Shown piece by piece: positions 1-9,749 of a DNA stretch of 34,873 nt. Under the pieces are notes generated by a model, which ran no database searches, was not told where the DNA came from, and saw only the letters and a list, made by a program, of their open reading frames with translations. A program made the translations under genes and the position numbers. The number at the start of each line of letters is the position of its first letter. Within the stretch, counting starts at the first letter, position 1. This stretch comes from Desulfuromonadaceae bacterium (GTDB taxonomy: Bacteria; Desulfobacterota; Desulfuromonadia; Desulfuromonadales; JAAYDE01): NCBI GenBank assembly GCA_012512925.1, contig JAAZDE010000179.1, positions 1 to 34,873 of the forward strand, read 5' to 3'.

Positions 1-67
1 ACAAGTGACAAGTGACAAGTGACAAGTGACAAGTGACAAGTGACAAGTGACAAGTGACAAGTGACAA
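1..67. repeat. Perfect tandem heptamer array (acaagtg)x9 plus a partial copy; truncated by the window edge
   Basis: Direct reading: nine consecutive acaagtg units from 1 to 63, then acaa. Confidence 0.98.
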
Positions 68-185
68 ACAATAGGTAAGCAACCAGTTATAGTCAAAGCA
101 TAATAACCAATAACAAGCTGCCGGTTGCTGGTTTTTCTACGAGCTACGAACCACAAACTGTTTTTCAGTCACCAGTCCGTCAGCC
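68..185. repeat. Degenerate 7-bp-period continuation of the array
   Basis: Heptamer-phased imperfect units such as gccggtt/gctggtt, gagctac/gaaccac and tcaccag, between the perfect array and the stop codon of the SBP gene. Confidence 0.45.
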
Positions 186-196
186 GCATCCACCTT

Positions 197-1888
197 TCAC
201 CTGCGGTATTTCCACTCCGATTCAGGAACATGCCAGCGGATGAAGTTGTGCATGAGGCCTACCGGCGCCGGCTCGATGCCGCGAAAACGGGCCGCCACTA
301 CCGGCAGGGAATCGGGTACGTAAAGGAACGCATAGGGCTGTTCCTCGGCGAGGATTTCCTGGAAACGGCCGTAGATGGCCTTGCGCTCCTGCTGATCCAT
401 GGTGCGGCGCCCCCGCTCCAGCAGTTCGTCCACCTCCGGATGGTTGAAATGGATGAAATTGAGCTGGCCGACGCCGGTTTTGCTGGAGTGCCAGACGTTG
501 TAGCCGTCGGGGTCGACGGGCACGGTCCAGCCGAGGAGAGTGGCCTCGAAATTTCCTGGATTGATGAATTCCTTGAGAAATGAAGCCCACTCGATGACCC
601 GCAGCCGCACCTCGATCCCCAGCTCCCTGAGACGGCGCTGGATGATTTCACCGCACTTGACGCGCTGGTCGTTCCCCTGGTTGGTGACGATGGTGAAGGA
701 GAAGGGGCGTCCCTGGCGATCGAGGATCCCGTCCCCGTCGCTGTCCCCCCATCCCGCCTCCCGCAACAGCTGGCGGGCTTTTTCCGGGTCGTAGGGATAT
801 TTGCGGACCTCGGGGTTGTAGGGCCAGGTTCCAGGTACATAGGGCCCGGTCGCCGTCCTTCCCAGACCCAACAGCACCCCCTTGACGATCTCCTCGCGAT
901 CGATGGCGTAGGAAAGCGCCTGGCGCACCCGCTTGTCCTGAAACAGAGGTTGGCGCAGATTGAAGCCGAGATAGGTGTAGGCCATAGACGGATAGCGGTA
1001 TTTGCGGAAGTTGCGCCGAAAGTTGGAGGACTCGGTCTGGCGGGCGTACTGCAGAGGAGTCAGCCCCATCTGGTCGATGCCGCCGGTCTGCAACTCCAGA
1101 AACATGGTGGTAGGATCGGGAATGACACGAAACACCACCCGGTTAAGATAGGGCCGCCCTTCGTAATAGTCGGGATTGGCCTCGAGAACGATCCGTTCGC
1201 CCCGCCGCCACTCCTTGAAAACGAAAGGACCGGTGCCGACCGGCTCGGCGGAGAGGGGGCTCCTGGTGATCTCGACCCCTTCCAGCAGATGGCGGGGATG
1301 AATGTCGAGGGCCCAGCTGCTCAGGGCCGAGGCCAACGGTTTGCGGTAGGTGACGACGAAAGTGTAAGGATCGGGGGCCTCGGCCCGCTCCACCTGGCGA
1401 TAACGTTCCGCGTAAGCGGTGGGAGTCTTCGGGTCAATGTAGAGGCGATAGGTGAAAAGCACGTCGGCGGAGGTAAAGGGGGTCCCGTCGTGCCATGTCA
1501 CCCCTTGGCGCAGGTGAAAGGTCAGGGTCAGATGATCGGGGGAAATCTGCCACGATTCGGCCAGATCCCCCTCGATCTCGAGGTTCTTGCCGTAACGGAC
1601 CAGACCGCTGTAAATCAGCCCGTTGACGCTGGCGGAGGTGCCGTCCGAAGCCAGCACCGGCAGCAAATTGACAGCGTCGGCGCCGCTGCCGATGAGTATG
1701 GTATCGCCGTGGACGGGGGACTTTGCCCCCTCCGCCACTACCACCGGCCCTTCCACCTCGGAACAGGAGGAGAGCAGCAGAATCAGCAGCAGGGCCGCCG
1801 ACAACCATTTTCCGGCGATTATTCCAGAATCACCCCGGAGACAGCCCTTTGTCGATAGAGCGGGGAAAAAAGAAAGGAACCGCTTCAT
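197..1888 (-). CDS. ABC transporter substrate-binding lipoprotein, oligopeptide/dipeptide type (SBP_bac_5)
   Basis: 563-aa ORF with lipobox LLSSC and SBP_bac_5-like text (LAESWQISPDHLTLTFHLRQGVTWHDGTPFTSADVLFTYR, VRQALSYAIDREEIV, DPEKARQLLREAGW). Confidence 0.93.
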   Translation of the reverse strand: MKRFLSFFPALSTKGCLRGDSGIIAGKWLSAALLLILLLSSCSEVEGPVVVAEGAKSPVHGDTILIGSGADAVNLLPVLASDGTSASVNGLIYSGLVRYGKNLEIEGDLAESWQISPDHLTLTFHLRQGVTWHDGTPFTSADVLFTYRLYIDPKTPTAYAERYRQVERAEAPDPYTFVVTYRKPLASALSSWALDIHPRHLLEGVEITRSPLSAEPVGTGPFVFKEWRRGERIVLEANPDYYEGRPYLNRVVFRVIPDPTTMFLELQTGGIDQMGLTPLQYARQTESSNFRRNFRKYRYPSMAYTYLGFNLRQPLFQDKRVRQALSYAIDREEIVKGVLLGLGRTATGPYVPGTWPYNPEVRKYPYDPEKARQLLREAGWGDSDGDGILDRQGRPFSFTIVTNQGNDQRVKCGEIIQRRLRELGIEVRLRVIEWASFLKEFINPGNFEATLLGWTVPVDPDGYNVWHSSKTGVGQLNFIHFNHPEVDELLERGRRTMDQQERKAIYGRFQEILAEEQPYAFLYVPDSLPVVAARFRGIEPAPVGLMHNFIRWHVPESEWKYRR

Positions 1889-2652
1889 GGCAGGGAATAG
1901 ATCCGGAACCCCTCGGGAGTCCGCAATTCAAAAAGGTCGTCCGCGAGGGCAACGTTGGTCTCCAGGGTGGTGAAACGGATGGTCATCTCGACTTCGCGGG
2001 CGGGGAGAAAAAGTTTCATCTCCAGGGGGAAATTCCCCGCTTCACCGGTGAAATCGGCATATTCGGCTTCCAACTGCCGATCCCCCCGGAAATAGAGGAC
2101 CACCCTGGTCAACCGCCGATCCCGGCTGAAATGGAGGTCCTGCTTCCACTCCCTGCCCGAGCGGGTCAGCCGGTAGCCCTCCGCCGTCGCGACAATCAAG
2201 GGCCGGTCGGGAAAATCGCCTTGCGGCGCCTGGTTCAGGGCCAGGCGGATCAGATCGGCGGGAGCCAGGGGGAGATGCAGCAGACGGTGAATGTTTTCAG
2301 CCGAAGCCCGGCCCCGGTAGAAGATCCCTTCCGCCAGATCGAGGGCGGTGACCTCCCGGTCATTGACGGCCGCCACCAGCACCGGCTGCCCGAACAGGCC
2401 GAACAGTTCCGAGCGGATCCTGTCCGGCTTGCGGATCAACAGGGCCTGCCGGCTTTTCAGGGAAAGGCGTTTTCCTTCCCGCCAGGAGATATGGGCCAGG
2501 CCGCGCAGGCTGAACAGGGAATCCTCCCGGCGGCGCAGTTCCTCCAGCAAATCCTTGGCCGTCACCTCTTCCGGGGGCGGCGGCAGAACCGTCGGCGGCA
2601 GGGTGCAGGAACAGAGCAGGAGCACCAGCCCGATCAAACCGAGTCGCTTCAT
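1885..2652 (-). CDS. LolB-like / DUF4292-type outer-membrane lipoprotein
   Basis: 255 aa with lipobox LLLCSC; LolB-like pattern (SLRGLAHISW...RIRSELFGLFGQPVLVAAVNDREVTALD...HLPLAPADLIRLALNQAP). 4-bp overlaps with both neighbours. Confidence 0.7.
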   Translation of the reverse strand: MKRLGLIGLVLLLCSCTLPPTVLPPPPEEVTAKDLLEELRRREDSLFSLRGLAHISWREGKRLSLKSRQALLIRKPDRIRSELFGLFGQPVLVAAVNDREVTALDLAEGIFYRGRASAENIHRLLHLPLAPADLIRLALNQAPQGDFPDRPLIVATAEGYRLTRSGREWKQDLHFSRDRRLTRVVLYFRGDRQLEAEYADFTGEAGNFPLEMKLFLPAREVEMTIRFTTLETNVALADDLFELRTPEGFRIYSLP

Positions 2653-4355
2653 GGTTTCCCCTCCATTTTGTCCAGTTTGTCCCGCAGCGCCTGGTTTTCC
2701 GGATCCAGCTCCAGACTTTTACGGTAGGCCTCCCCGGCCTCCCGATTCCGCCCCAAGGCCCTCAGCGTATCCCCGATATGTTCGTGAAGCACGGGATCTT
2801 CCCCCATCTCCGCCAGGGCTATTTCCAGATGTTTCAGAGCCTCGGCAAAGTTCCCCCGTTTGTAGTGAACCCACCCCAGGGTATCGCGGATATGGGGCCT
2901 GTCTCTGAGTGCCAGGGCCTGCTCCGCCAGACGCAGGGCGCGATCCAGGTCCCGTCCCCGTTCGGCCAGGGAATAGGCGATGAAATTGATGGCTTCCGCA
3001 TGTTCGGGCTGGAGGCGCAGAATCTCTTCCATGACCGCCATGGCGGCCTCCCCTTCCCCCCTTTTCTCGAGGAGCATCCCTTTCTGGTAGAGCAGATCGG
3101 TTTCCTTGGGAAAAGCGCTGACGCCGCGCTCCAGGGCGTTGAGGGCCTTGCCGCTATCCCCCCCATCCTCATAGAGAGCGCCGAGAAGGCGGAACAGCGC
3201 CGGGTTGCCCGTCCGCCCCGCCAGGTTCTTTTCGATCAATTCGAGTCCCTCGCCGCTTCGGCCGAGACCGTGGTAGAGATAGCCCATGTGGACCAGAGCG
3301 TCGTCGTAGAGGGGGGACCAGGGGCGGATTTCCGCGAAGGCGGCCAGCGCCTCCGCATCCTTGCCCTCTTTGACCAGGGCGATCCCCAGATAGTAACGGG
3401 CCTGATCCCAATCCGGGCGCAGTTTGACCTGGCGGGCGAAAACCTCCGCCGCCTCGGACCAGCGCTGCCTCTCCAGATGAATCAGGCCGCTCTTGCGCAG
3501 CGCTTCGAGATTGTCCGGCTCCTCGTCCAGAATCAGCCGATAGTGGTCCATGGCTTCATCGAGGCGGTTCTCCATGAGCAGCACCTGGGCCAGATGAAGG
3601 CGCATTTCGGTGTTGCCGGGATTCTCCCTCAGCCCTTCGCGAAAAACCGCCCGGGCCTTGTCCCACTCCTTCATCTGTTCCAGCATCCCCCCCAACTCGA
3701 GAACTACCGGCTCGAAACCGGGCTGGCGGGCGAGAATCGACCGGTAATGCTTTTCCGCTTCACCGGTCAGACCGAGTTGACGGTAGAGACGCCCCAGGGC
3801 CAGTCCGGCCCAGGGCGAATCGGGATTCCTGGCCTGCATTTCCCTGAAAACCCGGATTGCCTCCGCCTTGTCCCCTTTCTGGGAGTAGGCCATACCCAGT
3901 TTCAGGGAGGCCCCCTCCTCTTCGGGGTCCAGTTCAAGAATGCGCCGCAGGGGGGGGATCGCCGCATCCGGCTCATTGGCCGCCAAATGAATCTCGGCCA
4001 GCAGAAACAGGGCGTCGATCAGATCGGGATCCAATTGGAGAGCGGTCCGCAGCGAGGCCAAAGCGGCCTCCTTGTCCCCATTTTGGGCCTGGAGAGAAGC
4101 CATCCGGTAATGAAGATAGGGTGCCTGGGGATCGAGACGGAGAGCTTCGCCAAGGGCCTCTTCGGCCTCCGCGGACAAGCCCTGGTCTTCCAGAAGATTG
4201 GCCTTGGCGAAAAGGAAGGCGGCTTTTCCGGCGGCGTCCTCCGCGCCGAAGGGGTGCGAATCGCCCGGGGGAAAACCGGTCAGACGGCCGCATCCGGCGA
4301 CAGCCAGGGGTAGCATCAGCCACAACGAAAAGCGTCTCAGTTGGCGGAAAAACAT
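2649..4355 (-). CDS. TPR-repeat lipoprotein
   Basis: 568 aa with lipobox AVAGC and many TPR units (EAEEALGEALRLDPQAPYLHYRMA, AIRVFREMQARNPDSPWAGLALGRLY, EAYRKSLELDPENQALRDKL). Confidence 0.92.
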   Translation of the reverse strand: MFFRQLRRFSLWLMLPLAVAGCGRLTGFPPGDSHPFGAEDAAGKAAFLFAKANLLEDQGLSAEAEEALGEALRLDPQAPYLHYRMASLQAQNGDKEAALASLRTALQLDPDLIDALFLLAEIHLAANEPDAAIPPLRRILELDPEEEGASLKLGMAYSQKGDKAEAIRVFREMQARNPDSPWAGLALGRLYRQLGLTGEAEKHYRSILARQPGFEPVVLELGGMLEQMKEWDKARAVFREGLRENPGNTEMRLHLAQVLLMENRLDEAMDHYRLILDEEPDNLEALRKSGLIHLERQRWSEAAEVFARQVKLRPDWDQARYYLGIALVKEGKDAEALAAFAEIRPWSPLYDDALVHMGYLYHGLGRSGEGLELIEKNLAGRTGNPALFRLLGALYEDGGDSGKALNALERGVSAFPKETDLLYQKGMLLEKRGEGEAAMAVMEEILRLQPEHAEAINFIAYSLAERGRDLDRALRLAEQALALRDRPHIRDTLGWVHYKRGNFAEALKHLEIALAEMGEDPVLHEHIGDTLRALGRNREAGEAYRKSLELDPENQALRDKLDKMEGKP

Positions 4356-4537
4356 GGATTTCCCTCGCTATTCCAGCGAAAAGTTAGCACACCCTCTCGC
4401 CGAGCGTCAAATCTTACCTCGTCCCGGCAGGTTTTGTTCCTTATCTTCTAATTCATGTTATCATACCCCACCCCCGGCTGGTTTCTTTACACCCCTTCCC
4501 GTCATGTTAAAGTTTTCATAAGCCGGGAGAATTCTCC

Positions 4538-6109
4538 ATGGATGACAACCTATTGCATCGAGCGCTGATGAACAAAGAGGCCTACCCCGAGGAGACCGCC
4601 GCCATACACTTTGTGGAAACCCACGCCTCCCGCCTCTACCTCACCGACCGCCATGTCTACAAGATCAAAAAGCCGGTCGACTTCGGCTTTCTCGACTTCA
4701 GCACTCTGGACAAAAGGCGCCATTTCTGCGAGGAAGAGGTGCGACTGAACCGCCGTTTCTCGCCCGCCACCTACCTGGGAGTGGTCCCCCTGTGCCGTTC
4801 GGGGTCCGCCCTCCGCTTCGGCGGTCCCGGAGATACCATCGAATACGCCGTCCTCATGAAGCGTCTTCCCGAGGATCGGATGCTCGACCGGTTGGTGGCG
4901 GCAGGCGCCGCAGGACTGGCCAAGGAGATGGAGCGGCTCGCTCTCTTCATCGCCGAGATGCACCGCCGGACCCCACCTCACGCAGAGTTGGAAGAATCGT
5001 CCGATCTCCAAGTCATCCGGCAGAACTGGCGGGAAAACTTCGACCAGACCCGCCCTTTCGCCGGAAAGACCATCCCCCGGGAGGGACTTGAGGCGGCCCG
5101 CCGCCTCGTTGAAGGGTTCCTGGACAGCCAGGCGCCGCTGCTGCGGCAGAGGGAAAAGGAAGGATTCGTCCGTGAACTCCACGGCGACCTGCATAGCGAA
5201 CATATCTGCCTGACCGATCCCATACAGATCTACGACTGCATCGAATTCAACCGCCGCTTCCGGATCTCCGATGTCCTCGCCGATATTGCTTTTCTGCTGA
5301 TGGACCTGGAATTCCGCGACCGGCGGGATCTGGCCCGGGCGCTGCTGAAAAACTACCGCCGGCATTTCGCCTGGGGCCATGGGGCCGATCTGCTGATCCC
5401 CTTTTACAAAGCCTACCGCGCCTGGGTGCGGGGCAAGGTCGCCTCCCTGGCCATGGCCCAGCATCGCCAGGCAGAGGAGCAATACGGCCTCCTGCAGAAC
5501 CGGGGCCGCCGTTATTTCAATTTGGCCATGGGCTATCTGGCCCCTCAGGCCCTCGTTCTGACCTGCGGCCTGATGGGAGTCGGCAAGTCGCTTTTCGCCG
5601 GAGAACTGGCCGCGGCGACAGGAATGACCCACCTTCGCTCCGATGCGGAACGGAAGGAACTGGCGGGCCTCGATCCGAACACCAAGATTCGGAATAACTT
5701 CGGAGAGGGGCTCTACGCGCCGACCATGAGCGATGCCACCTACCGCTCCCTCCACGACAAAGCCGGCCGCGCCCTGATCAGGGGGAATTCGGTGGTGGTA
5801 GATGCCTCTTTCGCCAAAAACCGCCACCGGGAGATCTTCAGCCAACTGGGGGAACAGTACGGCGTTCCGGTTCTGCTGGCCCACCTCCAATGCGGCCAGG
5901 CTACTCTCATGGAACGCTTGCGGCAGCGTGAAAGCAGAGGGAATGACATCTCCGACGGGCGCCGCGAACTCCTTTCTTTCCAGGCCGGATACTTCGACTC
6001 CACTTCAGAATTTCCGGGAGTTATCGAAATCGACAGCGAAAAGGAGATCGATTATAATGTCGGTCTGACCTTATCCAGATTGCTCGTGAAAAAAACCGGA
6101 GGCCGATGA
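4538..6109 (+). CDS. Bifunctional APH-like kinase domain plus P-loop AAA-type kinase domain (COG2187/COG0645-like)
   Basis: N-terminal APH-like HGDLHSEHICL...IYDCIEFN; C-terminal Walker A GLMGVGKS. RBS gggaga upstream. Confidence 0.85.
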   Translation: MDDNLLHRALMNKEAYPEETAAIHFVETHASRLYLTDRHVYKIKKPVDFGFLDFSTLDKRRHFCEEEVRLNRRFSPATYLGVVPLCRSGSALRFGGPGDTIEYAVLMKRLPEDRMLDRLVAAGAAGLAKEMERLALFIAEMHRRTPPHAELEESSDLQVIRQNWRENFDQTRPFAGKTIPREGLEAARRLVEGFLDSQAPLLRQREKEGFVRELHGDLHSEHICLTDPIQIYDCIEFNRRFRISDVLADIAFLLMDLEFRDRRDLARALLKNYRRHFAWGHGADLLIPFYKAYRAWVRGKVASLAMAQHRQAEEQYGLLQNRGRRYFNLAMGYLAPQALVLTCGLMGVGKSLFAGELAAATGMTHLRSDAERKELAGLDPNTKIRNNFGEGLYAPTMSDATYRSLHDKAGRALIRGNSVVVDASFAKNRHREIFSQLGEQYGVPVLLAHLQCGQATLMERLRQRESRGNDISDGRRELLSFQAGYFDSTSEFPGVIEIDSEKEIDYNVGLTLSRLLVKKTGGR

Positions 6110-6363
6110 AGAAGTTTCCCGTTGGCGTCGTTTCCGAAATCTGCCTGCTGTTGCTGCTGGCGGGAATGATTCTGCTCAATTATCCCTTTCTGGGAATTTT
6201 CAGCGGTTCCGGCCCGGTTTTGGGTTTCCCTTCCCTCGTCGGCTTTCTTTTTCTGGCCTGGGGCCTGCTGATCGTCATGATCTTCCTGCTGGCGGCACAT
6301 CTCGGCCGGGACGGCGAAGAGCAGGATGAGACCGGCGGACGGCGGGAAAAGAGGCGGCCATGA
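6106..6363 (+). CDS. Small two-TM membrane protein, candidate accessory subunit of the following SLC5-type protein
   Basis: 85 aa, two hydrophobic segments (EICLLLLLAGMILLNYPFLGIF and LVGFLFLAWGLLIVMIFLLAAHL); ATGA overlaps with the genes on both sides. Confidence 0.8.
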   Translation: MKKFPVGVVSEICLLLLLAGMILLNYPFLGIFSGSGPVLGFPSLVGFLFLAWGLLIVMIFLLAAHLGRDGEEQDETGGRREKRRP

Positions 6364-9300
6364 TCCCCTTCGCCATCGTCGCCGGAACATCCCTGCTTTA
6401 TTTCGGGATCCTCTTCGGGGTCGCCTTCTACGCCGATAAATGCCGCCGGGCCGGGTACAGCATCACCTCCAACGCCTATATCTACGCCCTGTCCCTCAAT
6501 GTTTTCCTGAGCGCCTGGACCTTCTACGGAGCCGTGGGCAGAGCCGCCAACAACGGCATCGATTTTCTCGCCCTCTACCTCGGACCGTCCCTGATCGTTC
6601 TCACCTGGTGGCTGCTGCTGCGCAAGATGGTGCGGGCCAGCCGGGAACAGCATATCGTCAGCTTCGCCGATTTCATCTCCAGCCGCTACGGCAAGTCGGC
6701 CTCCATCGGCGCCGTGGTGACACTCTTCTGCATCATCGGCACCCTCCCCTACATCGCCATCCAGCTGCGGGCCATCACCGCTACCTTCGACATGCTGTCC
6801 ATTCCGCCGGTGGTCAGCCCCCAGCACCTGATCGATCTGTTCAACACCTTCGACCTGCTCTCCGTCCCCGCCGAGCAACTCGGCAGGGTGCCGACCGCGA
6901 TCTCTCCCACGCTCCCCTCATACATCGACAGCGGCCTGATCCTCGCCCTGATCCTCGGCCTCTTCTGCGTCCTTTTCGGCGCCCGCCATCTCGACGCCTC
7001 GGAACGCCACGAGGGTCTCATCGCCGCCGTCGCCCTCGAATCCCTGGTCAAGCTTTTCGCCTTTCTGGCCCTCGGACTTTTCGTCACCTTCGGTCTCTTT
7101 GACGGTTTCGGTGATCTCTTCGAACAGTTTTCCCGCCATTCCCCCCGGACCGGCGAACTCATCTCCCTGCCCAGCGCGACGATTCCCTATTCCCAGTGGT
7201 TCTCCCTGATGGTCATCGGCATGCTGGCCATTTTCTGCCTCCCCGGCCAGTTTCACCTGTTGGTGATCGAAAACAGCCAGGAGAAACATATCCGTACCGC
7301 CATGTGGCTGTTCCCGGCCTATCTTCTGCTGTTCACCCTCTTCGTCATCCCCATCGCCGCGGCCGGACTGGTTTTCTACGGCGGCACCGACCTGGCGGCC
7401 GACTATTTCGTCCTTCGCATTCCCATGGAGAAAGGACCGCCCTGGCTCACCATGCTGATCTTTCTCGGCGGTTTGTCGGCCTCCGCGGGAATGGTGATGG
7501 TCACCTCCGTGGCCCTTTCCACCATGATTCTCAACAACCTGGTGGTGCCCGCCATCCTCAAGATCAGAAGCGGCGCCGCCTCCCTGTCCGGGCTGCTGAT
7601 CAACACCAAACGGGTCGCCATCTTCGCCGTCATTCTCGGCGGCTATTTTTATAACGAAATGATCTCGGCAAGCTACGGGCTGATCAGCATCGTTCTGATC
7701 TCCTTTGTCGCCGCCATCCAGTTCGCGCCGGCTTTGATCGGCGGCCTGCTGTGGAAAAGGGCTTCCCGCAGGGGAGCGCTCACCGGCCTGGTCCTGGGCT
7801 TCGCCGTCTGGAGCTACACCCTGCTCCTCCCCTCGCTGATCGCTTCCGGCTGTTTCCCCTGCAACATCCTGGACCAAGGTCCCTGGGGATTCTCTTTTCT
7901 CCGCCCCCAGGCCCTCTTCGGCCTCTCCGGGCTGGACGTCTGGTCCCATGCCCTATTCTGGAGCCTGCTCTTCAACCTGGGACCCTTTGTCGCCATTTCC
8001 CTGTTTGGCCAGCTTACCCCCAGCGAAAAAGAGCAGGTCGACCGCTTCGTTCATGTCCTCTCGCCCCCGGCCGAGCCCACGGGGATGAAGATTCTCAGCA
8101 AAGCCCCCAGCGTCAGGGAGTTCGTCGAGTTGATGACCAAATTCATCGGCGAGGAAAGGGCCCAGTCGGCCATCGGAGATTACCTGAAAGACAGAGGGTT
8201 CGATCATCGCGGCACCCTTCCCGACCGCGAGGTCCCGGCCCTGAAACGTTTTACGGAAAAGACCCTGGCCGGATCGGTGGGCACCGCCCCGGCCCGCATT
8301 ATCATCGAAAATTATCTCTCCGCCCGGGGCAGCAAGATGGAGGATGTCTTCGATATCTTCGGCAACGTCACCCTGAGCCGCAACGCCAGCCGCGAGCAGC
8401 TCAGCGTCCTTTACGAGGCGGCGCGGATGGTGGCCAGCGGCAAAGGACTGCAGACCACCCTCGACGATATCCTGCGTCTTCTGGAACAGCAGTTCATGCT
8501 CGATTTGTGTATCATCCGCATTTACGACCCGGCCCAGAACGCCCTGGTCACAAAGAGCCAGATCGGCATGACCGAAGGGCATCTGCTCACTTCCAGGATC
8601 CAACTGCACGAACAAACTTTCGTAACCGACACCTTCCGCAAGAACGCCGTCGTCGTCATCAACGACGCCGAAACGGTCAACAATCCCTTTTCGGCCAAGG
8701 TCATCCGCCGGGAAGGGATCAAATCGATGGCCCATGCGCCGATCGTCATCGAAGACCAGCCGGTAGGGGTTCTTTCCGCCTATTCCAAAACCATCAAGGG
8801 CATCTTCACCGAAGAGTTTATGGAATTTTTCACCAGCCTGGCCGGTCAAGTGGGAGTGGCCTGGCGCAACGCCCAACAGGCGGAAAAATTGCTTGAAGCC
8901 AAGGAACACCAGAAGGAGATGGAGATCGCCAAGCGGATCCAACTCAGCCTGCTCCCCACCACGCTGCCTCAGATCGAGGGGCTCTCCCTGGCCGGAGTCT
9001 GCGAACCCGCCAGCCAGGTGGGGGGGGACTATTACGACGTTTTGATCAACGGCGACGAAAGTCTCGACATCCTCATCGCCGACGTGTCCGGTCACAATGT
9101 CGGCGCCGCCCTGATGATGGCCGAGGCGCGGACCTTCATCCATGCCCTGTTCCATACCTTTTCCGGCCCGGCCGGGATCATGCAAGCCCTGAACAACTTC
9201 TTCAACCGCGACCTGAGCGAGGCGGAACTGTTCATCACCCTCTTCTATCTGCGCCTCGACCCCAACAGCCGCCGCTTCAGCTACGCCAGCGCCGGCCACA

Positions 9301-9638
9301 ATCCCCCGCTGCTGTTTCGGGCCGATATCGGGAAGTGCCAGGCTTTGGACGCCGAAGGGCTGATCCTAGGCATCAAAGAAGAGGTCGATTTCGAAGAGAA
9401 GGTGGAATCCCTGTCCCCCGGGGACGTCCTTCTCCTCTACACCGACGGCATCATCGAGGCCCGCAATGACGATGAGGAACTCTTTGGCGAGCCGCGTCTG
9501 AGAATCTTTCTCAGGAAACACCACAAGCTTCCCCCCGCCGACATCGCAGTCGAACTGTTAAGTACGGTGCGCCAATTCTCCGGCAGGGAGAGCTTTGAGG
9601 ATGATGTCTCTCTGGTGATCATCAAGGCGGATCTTTGA
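6360..9638 (+). CDS. SLC5/SSF transporter-like membrane domain - STAC-like linker - GAF - SpoIIE/PP2C serine phosphatase
   Basis: 1092 aa: N-terminal multi-TM SSF region; STAC-like FVELMTKFIGEERAQSAIGDYL...LAGSVGTAPARIIIENYL; GAF-like region; SpoIIE motifs VCEPASQVGGDYYDV, LIADVSGHNVGAALMMA, SYASAGHNPPLLF, LLLYTDGIIEARN, FEDDVSLVII. Confidence 0.92.
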   Translation: MIPFAIVAGTSLLYFGILFGVAFYADKCRRAGYSITSNAYIYALSLNVFLSAWTFYGAVGRAANNGIDFLALYLGPSLIVLTWWLLLRKMVRASREQHIVSFADFISSRYGKSASIGAVVTLFCIIGTLPYIAIQLRAITATFDMLSIPPVVSPQHLIDLFNTFDLLSVPAEQLGRVPTAISPTLPSYIDSGLILALILGLFCVLFGARHLDASERHEGLIAAVALESLVKLFAFLALGLFVTFGLFDGFGDLFEQFSRHSPRTGELISLPSATIPYSQWFSLMVIGMLAIFCLPGQFHLLVIENSQEKHIRTAMWLFPAYLLLFTLFVIPIAAAGLVFYGGTDLAADYFVLRIPMEKGPPWLTMLIFLGGLSASAGMVMVTSVALSTMILNNLVVPAILKIRSGAASLSGLLINTKRVAIFAVILGGYFYNEMISASYGLISIVLISFVAAIQFAPALIGGLLWKRASRRGALTGLVLGFAVWSYTLLLPSLIASGCFPCNILDQGPWGFSFLRPQALFGLSGLDVWSHALFWSLLFNLGPFVAISLFGQLTPSEKEQVDRFVHVLSPPAEPTGMKILSKAPSVREFVELMTKFIGEERAQSAIGDYLKDRGFDHRGTLPDREVPALKRFTEKTLAGSVGTAPARIIIENYLSARGSKMEDVFDIFGNVTLSRNASREQLSVLYEAARMVASGKGLQTTLDDILRLLEQQFMLDLCIIRIYDPAQNALVTKSQIGMTEGHLLTSRIQLHEQTFVTDTFRKNAVVVINDAETVNNPFSAKVIRREGIKSMAHAPIVIEDQPVGVLSAYSKTIKGIFTEEFMEFFTSLAGQVGVAWRNAQQAEKLLEAKEHQKEMEIAKRIQLSLLPTTLPQIEGLSLAGVCEPASQVGGDYYDVLINGDESLDILIADVSGHNVGAALMMAEARTFIHALFHTFSGPAGIMQALNNFFNRDLSEAELFITLFYLRLDPNSRRFSYASAGHNPPLLFRADIGKCQALDAEGLILGIKEEVDFEEKVESLSPGDVLLLYTDGIIEARNDDEELFGEPRLRIFLRKHHKLPPADIAVELLSTVRQFSGRESFEDDVSLVIIKADL

Positions 9639-9749
9639 AAGGGTGCAGCCAACTTTTCCGCCAAGGTGAAAAAATTTATGCTATTTTAATAGGGATATGG
9701 TTTTTATGAAATTTGAAAATCGGAGATGTCATCATCAGGAGGAACTGCA

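Noticed and set aside
1-67. CRISPR array
   Set aside because: Units are 7 bp, contiguous, without spacers; this is a simple tandem repeat.
2778-4313. 511-aa plus-strand ORF opposite the TPR gene
   Set aside because: Shadow ORF; TPR repeats on the minus strand are unambiguous.
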